A stretch of DNA of 64,000 nucleotides from positions 495,334,109 to 495,398,108 of the forward strand of contig NC_064614.1 in assembly GCF_023898315.1 (NCBI RefSeq), in the 5' to 3' direction. Positions 44,101 through 56,100 of the stretch are shown piece by piece (position 1 is the first letter of the stretch; the number at the start of each line of letters is the position of its first letter). A model generated the notes under the pieces. That model saw only the letters and a list, made by a program, of their open reading frames with translations, searched no databases and had not been told where the DNA came from. Made by a program: the position numbers and the translations under genes. Source of the stretch: Schistocerca nitens (Eukaryota > Arthropoda > Insecta > Orthoptera > Acrididae).

Positions 44101-47100
44101 TTCTCCAAATGTTGCTTTTCGTCGGCTATTATTCACTGCTTGAAACCCCTCCTGCGAGCATCTCACAATCGTCTCACTCTGTCACAGAAGGATGTTAACG
44201 TGCCTTAGTGGCTGACGGTACTAAGTGAATTTCTTTGTGACTGGCGGAAACATCTGGTGCCAATCTGAAGACTATTGTTTGGCTTATACCACACAATTAT
44301 GTACCAATTTTTCGTTTCCAATGACAATGTACATAAAAAACGGCTTCTTCCAGCATTATGTATCGCTAAAAGCGTGTTAAGTCTGCCCATGCATTATCTC
44401 TGTTGGCCAGCGTCCACCGTCCACAGAACGTACGATTCTTCAGAGCAGCTGCCCTAACTGTCCGGTTGGTGGCATCTATTGTCTGGCCACAGTACACATA
44501 AAATATTCCAGTTACCACGAATCGAGGCGTCAGAGCGTCCCACATTGTTACTAAAACCGACCATGCTCGGACAATCAGAGTAGCCTATGTTCCATTTTAA
44601 AAGCATCTTTCCACTTTCTGTGTATCACCACACGTACCGAAAATAATCGTTTACATTATGTGCCCACTCTCCATAAAACTCGTATTTCTGCTTACTGAAC
44701 ACCTAAACTTACAACAGCGCCAGCTTGATTCAGCTTATAACCTACCTTCACTCTTTGTTACCGTATATTGCTAGTGAAATGACTTGTGTTACCTAATATC
44801 CTGATGTATCGATTCCGAGGAATAAGGCTAACCGAAGGACTGAATGCAAGATTATAACCCGATCACTATCGCACAGGTAATAACCATGTACAATAACAAT
44901 TGGAAAGAAATTTCGTGAAGTATTACATAATGCATGTATTTATCTACAATTTTGAATGTGGAACTGAAGCTGTATTAAATTTGATTACGGAATATTAAAG
45001 TACGGTCGCCAGCTGAAAACTGTGCTGAAGTTAATAATTAAACAGAAACAGACATTACGTAACGAGTCATAAGTGTGTAGGTAGGCAGCAATGGAAAAAG
45101 ATGCATGCTTAGCTTGAATGGAAAATCCACGGATTATGCAATCAGCTTAATTAATAGTGAATTGGAATTCTTTTAATTAATAAAAATTAGTATAATTATA
45201 TACTAGCAGTACTAACGCGAGATGTACTGAGCAACATTACACATTGTAATGCTGTCGTCAGGTTTCGTTGAGCGAGAGCCCACGATTGATTACTGTTTTA
45301 TAATAAATGTTATTTCAAAAGAGCTCGTAATATCATTAACTAACAATGAACACTGCTGGGAAACCAATTACGAAAGTCAAAAATATATGAAATATTTGCA
45401 AAGACACAACGAAGTTACAACAATCAGATTTGTCCACATTGAATATTCACTAAGTTACTAGCAATTTGAACTTGCGTTTGCTTTGCATCTTTTTATTTGG
45501 TTGTTGACAGGTTTCAGCATGAACTTCACAATACACACTGACCTTAATTTAATTATTATTGTACCTAGTTTTATTAACTGATTGATTTTAATAATGATAT
45601 CTCTTTTACTTATGATTCACTCAGCAGTAATGGTGAAAGGACAGGAACGTGCTGATGGTTAGAGAAGAGGGACAATCAGTGCCACTAAAGCCAATTATAG
45701 TTCACCAGAAACACTGGCAAGCCATGTGCAGAACTAAGCAATTAAATGGCTCGATCTTACTTTGAGGCGAACTGCAGATGGTGCGACGCAGTGCATTGTG
45801 TGGCAGTAATTACTGGCACCAGGCTATTCTTCAACAACGAGTAACTTATAATAACTTTGACCACTATTCTTCTTCCAGTATTTTAATCACCATTTCTTCT
45901 TGCATACTTCATACTGTGACCAGATATGTGGTCGCTCATCCATTTACAATGCCTTGAGATACTTAAAACACCATTTCGACAACACACAATCCATTATACC
46001 CTTCAGCACCGCCACTTTGCTTCCAGACTTCAGCTCAGTTAACTTGCAACTCAACTTCTGTCTCTCTTTCCGTGCGCTCTCGCACCGAATGATATTATTG
46101 CTCTAGCTGAAACATGTTCTTTGGATGTTATACAACACGGATTTCCGTGACTTCGGTAGCGTTTCTACCACAAAGTTTTACAATCTCATTTTCCAATAGC
46201 ACTTGAAAGTTTCTCAGGTTAATACTTAAACTCGGGTTTGTATGTGTCTGCTTGGTATCTGAAAAACTGCTATGAAACTTATATTGATATCGGAATGTGT
46301 AAATCTCAGTGCATGGCGGCAGAACTGTGTTAAAATTAAGTTTTGAACAGAAATATGCAGAGTTCACGCTACACGATGCGAATTCCAGACTAGTCAGTAC
46401 ATCTAACAATTGACCTGCGAGAAAGGAATCCGTTTTCAATTAAATTTACGTACGCTATATGACTGCGCTACAGTCTGGAACCGCGCGACGGCTACGGTCG
46501 CAGGTTCGAATCCTGCCTAGGGCATGGATGTGTGTGATGTCCTTAGGTTAGTTAGGTTTGAGTAGTTCTAAGTTATCGGGGACTAATGACCTCAGAAGTG
46601 AAGTCCCACAGTGCTCAGAGCCATTTCATATGACTGCAAAATAAATGACTCAGGATAAAATGTTGACCCTAGATATAGTTAAGCTTTATCTTAGTCTTGT
46701 AAACAGTCACTGTAATTATTGTAATTACAGAGCAACTGAACATATAGATTAACGTATCTGACTTTCTGAAAAAGAACTGGTTGGAAATTTACAAGATAGC
46801 ACTTTACTGAAATCTGCTATTGGTATTAAACATCTAAACTTTTATTATATTATTTTCGCAAATACACACTGACAATCACTGTGCCTTACAATGGGCGTGA
46901 TTATTGGTGATAATTGAATTTATTGGCTTATCTGTGCGCACGGAACGCTCGTCTGTCCTGCAGCCTGTTACTATTAGGAATGTTGATATGGCTGTCCAAA
47001 TTTCGTTTACCGTACTTCCGATGTGCAATTGAAGACTGTATTTCACCAATTTTCACAAAAATTCTTCTGCAGCGTACAACTCGCGATGTGCAGTGCGAGT

Positions 47101-50100
47101 ATACAAAACACTTTCATAAAGGTAATGAACGAAAAATGAGGAACCCAACGACTGATAAATGAGAACAAAGACTCCAAGTATAACTGTGCTTCATTAAACC
47201 ATAACAACACTACAAACTTTCATAAAGTTCTCACAGCTAGATAAGTTGGCAAGATATTTCTTGATAATACTTCTGTGTACAATTACTTTTCTTGGCACTA
47301 GTTTCAACTGTAAAACAAAACCGTATGTTCCATTATAAAATTTCAATTGCAAACTTCAGCCATACGCAATGACCTAATAATAAGAAACTACACAGTTTTA
47401 AGTGGATTACATTAACACTTCAGTTCGTAATTCTTCCATTAATATTTGCTCAATATTTTCAATATTCCTCAAAACATACTATTAAATAACCAGTTTTAAA
47501 TAATACTGCCTCCACTACACAGCAGGCCAGCTTCCATGCTTTTCAAACCAAGTACAGTGCCAGACTGTCTAACACACATTGCCTGCTACTCTCTTCAAAA
47601 GAAGTAACCTCTCTGACCAACTGGTCTCAAGAACAGACTTACAAAGAATATGGTTATATGGATATTAAAGAGTTGAGTACATTTATCAAATTCACAACTG
47701 CCTTTACATTTATGGTCAAAACTACTTGAAAATCATAATGACAAATAGTACAGTCCCCTTTCATTCTTTATAAATACTTGGCAGCTTTTTAAGTAACGAA
47801 CACTGACAAAACTAACAAAGTACACACACAACCGAGAATTTACATCGGAATTACAGAATTAATTAATTGGTAATTATGAGGCACTTCGTTGCAGTGTTGT
47901 AGGCGTCTCCATTCATATAAAAAGCAAGATCATCTACTCACATACGATAATACATCGTAACTGATGTAGTATTAGTTCATTTTATCTTTAGACGAGTTCT
48001 CCCCAGATTAGAATCAATAAAATTTGGAAGTTCTCGAGTAAGCAGTGTACGTATTCAGTGTTTTGTTAGTTTTTGTGAACAAACGGAACTTAATACTATT
48101 TACGTTGAGATCCTATACTAAGGGGAAAACTATTTCAATTACCGCGAAGGACCGAGGCGTCCGTTACCTCTGGAAATTAGTTTTTAATTCATACTCGTTC
48201 CAAATCAAGAACAAAATATAGTTGTCATAACACAGGTCACCAACCATACGCGAGGGACGGGTCGCTTTGTTATTTCCTCTCTCCTCTCCTCTATGCAAAG
48301 TTTAGTTTGCGTGCAGGGTGAGGCTAATCTCATACGATCATTGAAACCAGTTTTGAGCGGACTAAAATAAAATGTAAACAAATAGCATCATGACGTGATA
48401 TTTCGTGTATGCAGAGTATCACTTGTTGCCAGGTAAGTGACGGTCTTCCACCGACTGCGTTTTTCCATAGATGTTGTTCCCACATACCCGGTGGGAGAAC
48501 CTATGGTAGCAGCGTTCGAAAATCGTGAGTGGGAACATGACTGACGATGAAAGTTTGCGTCATAGATGAAATTTTACGTCATAGATGGTTCATGCAGCCT
48601 AAAGTCATAATGGTTAAGACGACTGCTCGCAAAAATCAAGATACCTGACTTTCGAGTCCTGGTTTTCAACTGACAGTAACTATTCATTAAATAACCATCG
48701 TTAAATGTCGAAAGTCTACTAGTTGCCCTATTGAAGACTAAATTTTGGGAATGGGCTCCTCTACTATGCAAACAATTGTTGTTTTTAATTCCAAAACATG
48801 TTTCAGCTCCATTGTGCCATCACCACATCAATTGGAACTTTTATTCGCTTCTGTAAAATACAGACATGTTTTAATTAATAATTATTGTAATAAAACTTGG
48901 CCTAAAATTTTATGTCTGTTATGATTATTACCTTATTTTGCATAATGCTAGAAGGTTTCAGTAGGACTACTGTATGCACTAAGTGAATTGAATGAACACT
49001 TTAGTGTCATGCTGTTACCTGGATTCCGTGTATTTGTCACGGTGGCTAAGTCATCGATTTACTCAGGAAGCCAATTCTGACGGCCTTGGTACTAGGCGAA
49101 ATGAATGTTCATTCTGCACACACATGCATAGCAGCACTTTCTGGAATACTACTACCATTTCTGACGATATGGAGGTGTTGCCGAAACGGAAGTAGTAGAC
49201 ATTGCGGTATTCTCCTGTATCATCTTAATATTCAGATATTTAACAGTCTAGACGGTTTCGCTTTACCGCGTGGACATCTGAAGTTCTCCGAACGTGCATT
49301 AGCAATGACAATTGGCTTTATTAAGTTTGGCTTCCGCTGGTGTCTGCGTCTGTAGTGCGCCTCATTGCACCTTGGAACACGCATTAAGCCATTTAGATAA
49401 TGTGGAACATTAGACAAATTGGACTCCCAGTCAGTTTTACCAGAGTTCCAACACCTTAGTATATTTTAACTTGTTTGAGTGTTCCTATCAGTTGTATGTT
49501 TATCCGAATACTTCCAGTTATTTTCATAGGATCTGTCTTCAACTGCACGCTCATTTGCTACGAAAATACATTCAGAGAAAAACGATACATTCCTTTCCAG
49601 AACCATGCTCATAAGGGACGATTTTGAAATTCAAAAAACACAGTGACACAACATACATAGAAAGATTTTAGTCCTAATTTTGCCACATATTCGTTACTTA
49701 AAATGTGTCTGTATTTTACACAATAAATGTGCTCTCCGATAACGACACAAATCTGTTGAAACGTGTAAGCGCATTTAAAAACACAGTTTTCGGCGTGGTA
49801 GGCGGATCTGAATTCCCCCTGTTCAATACCTAGTATCGTTCTTAGAGTAACATGAAAAGTTCAGACCATTCACTTCCGGTTAATAGGTTCTTTTACACTA
49901 ATGGACATTAAAATTGCTACACCACGAAGATGACGTGCTGCAGACGCGAAATTTAACCGACAGGAAGAAGATACTGTGATATGCAAATGATTAGCTTTTC
50001 AGAGCATTCACACAAGGTTGGCGCCGGTGGCGACACCTACAACGTGCTGACATGACGAAAGTTTCCAACCGATTTCTCATACACAAACAGCAGTTGACCG

Positions 50101-53100
50101 TCGTTGCCTGTTGAAACGTTGTTGTGATGCCTCGTGTAAGGATGTGAAATGCGTACCATCACGTTTCCGACTTTGATAAAGGTCGGATTGTAGCCTATCA
50201 CGATTGTGGTTTATCGTATCGCGACATTGCTGCTCACGTTGGTCGAGATCCAATGACTGTTAGCAGAATATGGAATCGGTGTGCTCAGGAGGGTAATACG
50301 GAACGCCGTGCTGGATCCCAACGGCCTCGTATCACTAGCAGTCGAGATGACAGGCGTCTTATCCGCATGGCTGTAACGGATCGTGCAGGCAAGTCTCGAT
50401 CCCTGAGTCAACAGATGGGGACGTTTTAAAGACAACAACCATCTGCACGAACAGTTCGACGACGTTTGCAGCAGCATAGACTATCAGCTCGGAGACCATG
50501 GCTTCGGTTACCCTTGGCGCTGCATCACAGACAGGAGCGCCTGCAATGGTGTACTCAACGACGAACCTGGGTGCACGAATGGCAAAACGTCATTTTTTTT
50601 TGGATGCATCCAGGTTCTGTTTACAGCATCATGATGGTCGCATCCGTGTTTGGTGAGCGCACATTGGAAGAGTGTATTCGTCATCACCATACCGGCGTAT
50701 CACCCGGCGTGATGGTATGGGGTGCCATTGGTTACACGTCTCGGTCACCTCTTGTTCGCATTGACTGCACTTTGAACAGTGGACGTTACATTTCTTATGT
50801 GTTACGACCCGTGGCTCTACCCTTCACTCGATCCCTGTGAAATCCTACATTTCAGCAGGATAATGCACGATCGCATGTTGCAAGTCCTGTACGGGACTAT
50901 CTGAATACAGAAAATGTTCGGCTGCTTCCCTGGCCAGCACATTCTCCAGATCCCTGACCAATTTAAAACGTCTGGTCAATGGTGGCCGAGCAACTGGCTC
51001 GTCATAATACGCCAGTCACTACTCTTGATGAACTGTGGTATCGTGTTGAAGCTGCATGGGCAGCTGTACCTGTACACGCCATCCAAGCTCTGACTCAATG
51101 CCAAGCGTATCAAGGCCGTTATTACGGCCAGAGGTGGTTGTTCTGGGTACTGATTTTTCGGGGTCTATGTCCCCAAAATTGCGTGAAAATGTAATCACAT
51201 GTCATTTCTAGTATAATATCTTTGTCCAACGAAGAGCCGTTTATCATCTACATTTCTTCTTGGTGTAGCAATTTTAATGGCCAGTAGTGTAATTTTTTGA
51301 AAGAGTATTCGTATTTTAATCTATGTCTCTGTCTCCTGGTGAAGTGAGGAAATGCGGCGGTGACGTGTGAACTTGTGACAGCAGGTGTCGTGCGCCATGG
51401 CCAGTGCTACGAGCCTGGAGGATCGCCTGCGGCCGCTGTGGACGGAGGCGGAAGCGGAGGCGGCGGCGGCGGCGCTGGTGGGGGCGGCGGGGCCAGTGGG
51501 GGCGTGCACCGACCCCGAGGACTGCGCCTTCCACAGGAGCGTCCGCGGCCGCGGTGGGCACCCCAGGGTCCTCGAGGTCGCCATGCCCTGCCACTGCCGC
51601 CAGGAGCACTCCATCCAGGTCTGCCGTCTTTCTCTGTTCTCTCACGTACTGTTTAAGACTTTTCGTTGGTGAGGGCTCTGTAAAGGGGATAGCTTGGTCA
51701 GCTGAGCAGCTATTAGAAATAGAACTACCGATTCCGATTACTAGATCAAATATTAACACCCAGGAGAACAGTTTACCGAACGCATATCTCTTTAGTACTG
51801 CCATAAGATGAGTCTCACTGCTAGGTTTGAGAAAAGTAGCCCAAAGACCTACAGGGACAGCAGTACTACAGTTTAACCGTGACTTACAGTGCGCGAACAT
51901 TTCTGCGCATTGTAGCGACACAATCCTCCCGTTGGAAGCTCCAACGTCAGGCGCGTAATGGGGCCCCTTAGGGATATGGCAGCAAGAGAGGGGAAGAAAA
52001 CCAATGTGCACTCTGTGTGCATACCGGGGGGAGTCATTCCAGATGTGGAAAGGGTCCTTCCGGATGCCATGAAGGGTACAGGGTGCACCCATCTGCAGGT
52101 GGTCGCTCATGTCGGCACCAATGATGTGTGTCGCTACGGATCAGAGGAAATCCTCTCTGGCTTCCGGCGGCTATCTGATTTGGTGAAGACTGCCAGTCTC
52201 GCTAGCGGGATGAAAGCAGAGCTCACCATCTGCAGCATCGTCGACAGGACTGACTGCGGACCTTTGGTACAGAGCCGAGTGGAGGGTCTGAATCAGAGGC
52301 TGAGACGGTTCTGCGACCGTGTGGCTGCAGATTCCTCGACTTGCGCCATAGGGTGGTGGGGTTTCGGGTTCCGCTGGATAGGTCAGGAGTCCACTACACG
52401 CAGCAAGCGGCTACACGGGTAGCAGGGGTTGTGTGGCGTGGACTTGGCGGTTTTTTAGGTTAGATGGCCTCGGGCAACAGCCTCAAAGGGTGCGGGGCAA
52501 AGTCAGGACATGCGGGGACCAAGCAGCAATCGGTATTGTAATTGTAAACTGTCGAAGCTGCATTGTTAAAGTACCGGAACTTCAAGCGCTGATAGAAAGC
52601 ACCGAAGATGAAATCGTTATAGGTACAGAAAGCTGGCTGAAGCCACAGATAAATTCAGCCGAAATTTTTACAAAATCACAGACGGTGTTTAGAAAGGATG
52701 GATTGCATGCAACCGGTCGTGGCGTGTTTGTCGCTGTTAGTAGTAGTTTATCCTGTAGTGTAGTAGAAGTGGATAGTTCCTGTGAAATATTATGGGTGGA
52801 GGTTACACTCAGCAACCGAGCTAGGTTAATAATTGGCTCCTTTTACCGACCTCCCGACTCAGCAGCATTAGTGGCAGAACAACTGAGAGAAAATTTGGAA
52901 TACATTGCACATAAATTTTCTCAGCATATTATAGTCTTAGGTGGAGATTTCAATTTACCAGATATAGACTGTGACACTCAGATGTTTAGGACGGTTGGTA
53001 GGGACAGAGCATCGAGTGACATTATACTGAGTGCACTATCCGAAAATTACCTCGAGCAATTAAACAGAGAACCGACTCGTGGAGATAACATCTTGGACCT

Positions 53101-56100
53101 ACTGATAACAAACAGACCCGAACTTTTCGACTCTGTAAGTGCAGAACAGGGAATCAATGATCATAAGGCCGTTGCAGCATCCCTGAATATGGAAGTTAAT
53201 AGGAATATAAAAAAAAGGGAGGAAGGTTTATCTGTTTATCAAGAGTAATAGAAGGCAGATTGCAGACTACCTAACAGATCAAAACGAAAATTTCTGTTCC
53301 GACACTGACAATGTTGAGTGTTTATGGAAAAAGTTTAAGGCAATTGTAAAATGCGTTTTAGACAGGTACGTGCCGAGTAAAACTGTGAGGGACGGGAAAA
53401 ACCCACCGTGGTTCAACAACAAAGTTAGGAAACTACTGCGAAAGCAAAGAGAGCTTCACTCCAAGTTTAAACGTAGCCAAAACCTCTCAGACAAACAGAA
53501 TCTAAACGATGTCAAAGTTAGCGTAGGGAGGGCTATGCGTGAAGCGTTCAGTGAATTCCAAAGTAAAATTCTATGTACCGACTTGACAAAAAATCCTAGG
53601 AAGTTATGGTCTTACGTCAAATCAGTAAGTGGCTCGAAACAGCATATCCAGACACTCCGGGATGATAATGGCATTGAAACAGACGATGACGCGCGTAAAG
53701 CTGAAATACTAAACACGTTTTTCCAAAGCTGTTTCACAGAGGAAGACCGCACTGCAGTTCCTTCTCTAAATCCTCGCACAAACGAAAAAATGGCTGACAT
53801 CGAAATAAGTGTCCAAGGAATAGAAAAGCAACTGGAATCACTCAACAGAGGAAAGTCCACTGGACCTGACGGGATACCAATTCGTTTCTACACAGAGTAC
53901 GCGAAAGAACTTGCCCCCCTTCTGACAGCCGTGTACCGCAAGTCTATAGAGGAACGGAAGGTTCCAAATGATTGGAAAAGAGCACAGGTAGTCCCAGTCT
54001 TCAAGAAGGGTCGTCGAGCAGATGCGCAAAACTATAGACCTATATCTCTGACGTCGATCTGTTGTAGAATTTTAGAACATGTTTTTTGCTCGAGTATCAT
54101 GTCGTTTTTGGAAACCCAGAATCTACTCCGTAGGAATCAACATGGATTCCAGAAACAGCGATCGTGTGAGACCCAACTCGCTTTATTTGTTCATGAGACC
54201 CAGAAAATATTAGATACAGGCTCCCAGGTAGATGCTATTTTCCTTGACTTCCGGAAAGCGTTCGATACAGTTCCGCACTGTCGCCTGATAAACAAAGTAA
54301 GAGCCTACGGAATATTAGACCAGCTGTGTGGCTGGATTGAAGAGTTTTTAGCAAACAGAACACAGCATGTTGTTATCAATGGAGAGACGTCTAGAGACGT
54401 TAAAGTAACCTCTGGCGTGCCACAGGGGAGTGTTATGGGACCATTGCTTTTCACAATATATATATAAATGACCTGTGTCGGAAGTTCCATGCGACTTTTC
54501 GCGGATGATGCTGTAGTATACAGAGAAGTTGCAGCATTAGAAAATTGTAGCGAAATGCAGGAAGATCTGCAGCGGATAGGCACTTGGTGCCGGGCGTGGC
54601 AACTTACCCTTAACATAGACAAATGTAATGTATTACGAATGCATAGAAATAAGGATCCTTTATTGTATGATTATATGATAGCGGAACAAACACTGGTAGC
54701 AGTTACTTCTGTAAAATATCTGGGAATATGCGTGCGGAACGATTTGAAGTGGAATGATCATATAAAATTAATTGTTGGTAAGGCGGATACCAGGTTGAGA
54801 TTCATTGGGAGAATCCTTAGAAAATGTAGTCCATCAACAAAGGAGGTGGCTTACAAAACACTCGTTCGACGTATACTTGAGTATTGCTCAACAGTGTGGG
54901 ATCCGTACCAGATCGGGTTGACGGAGGAGATAGAGAAGATCCAAAGAAGAGCGGCGCGTTTCGTCACAGGGTTATTTGGTAACCGTGATAGCGTTACGGA
55001 GATGTTTAGCAAACTCAAGTGGCAGACTCTGCAAGAGAGGCGCTCTGCATCGCGGTGTAGCTTGCCGTCCAGGTTTCGAGAGGGTGCGTTTCTGGATGAG
55101 GTATCGAATATTTTGCTTCCCCCTACTTATACCTCCCGAGGAGATAACGAATGTAAAATTAGAGAGATTAGAGCGCGCACGGAGGCTTTCAGACAGTCGT
55201 TCTTCCCGCGAACCATACGCGACTGGAACAGATAAGGGAGGTAATGACAGTGGCACGTAAAGTGCCCTCCGCCAAACACCGTTGGGTGGCTTGCGGAGTA
55301 TAAATGTAGATGTAGATGTAGAAGTAGATCCGCTATTAAAAAATAAAGTGCCCAGGAACTTAGATCTCGCGATATCGCTTTGCAGGTCAGAGAGACCGCA
55401 GATTCTCGGAAGCGACCACCCAGAAGGCCAATGAAGCAACTGGACCGCCGCGTGCTAACGGGGCGGCAAGCAATGACTGCGCGCCAAACAGTATCTCATC
55501 AATTCAGCAAACAGAGATAATTAGAGTAATACGTCAGAAATTAAAATTAAAGTTTATAAGAGAGAAAAAGTGGATAAAGATCGAGACAAGATAGATTGAC
55601 ACATGGGAGCAACAATCTAACATAATAAATATTAAAAACTAATGTTAGAACTAATGTTAGAAGCAGACCGAGAAGGGGCCTGGGGTGGATGAGAATAGCC
55701 AACCTGTGAACGGCTGGCACTTCTTAAGAAGTATTTTCCTAGCGGAACGTGCCGGTCGTCCATAATTCTGTCTCATTTCCGATAGAGACTTTTTCAAGCA
55801 CACTTCCCGGGGAGACGTGGTAAAATTCAGTTCTGGCGAAGACATAATGGTATTCACTTCTCATATTGACCTAGTGAATAGATGATACCGGAGTGGTATG
55901 TGCTCTGGGTTACTGGTAACGGTATTCGAACTCGTTTCTGCCTACAAACCTAAAACCACGTTTATGTTTCTGGAACAGCTGTGAGATGTTTTTTGCATTC
56001 TGTCACCAGAAACGAGCTGATGTCCATAATATTGCGCTAATGCTCAGCTAAAAGCGTTAGTAACGTGGCTCTAATAAACTTTAATGTACGTAAACAAGGT

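Larger units (their letters stand above)
51668..55325 (+). mobile_element. CR1-like LINE, near full length, in intron 2
   Basis: A + strand non-LTR retrotransposon with an esterase-type ORF1 remnant, an endonuclease/reverse transcriptase ORF2 with little damage, a short 3' untranslated region and a TGTAGATGTAGATGTAGA tail near 55303. The left border is estimated from where host-like intron sequence stops resembling unique DNA and is uncertain by tens of bases. It is the least decayed LINE in the window. Being sense-oriented in the intron, it is transcribed with the host gene. Confidence 0.85.

Noticed and set aside
46464-46627. Functional tRNA gene
   Set aside because: The B-box is present but the cloverleaf is incomplete and the sequence continues into a SINE body.
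51316-52110. A 264-codon minus-strand frame and overlapping + strand Gly/Arg-rich frames
   Set aside because: Shadows of GC-rich exon 2 and of LINE ORF1. They cross a transposon border and have no domain.
54972-55439. 155-codon minus-strand frame over the LINE 3' end
   Set aside because: Antisense of the LINE C-terminal region and tail.
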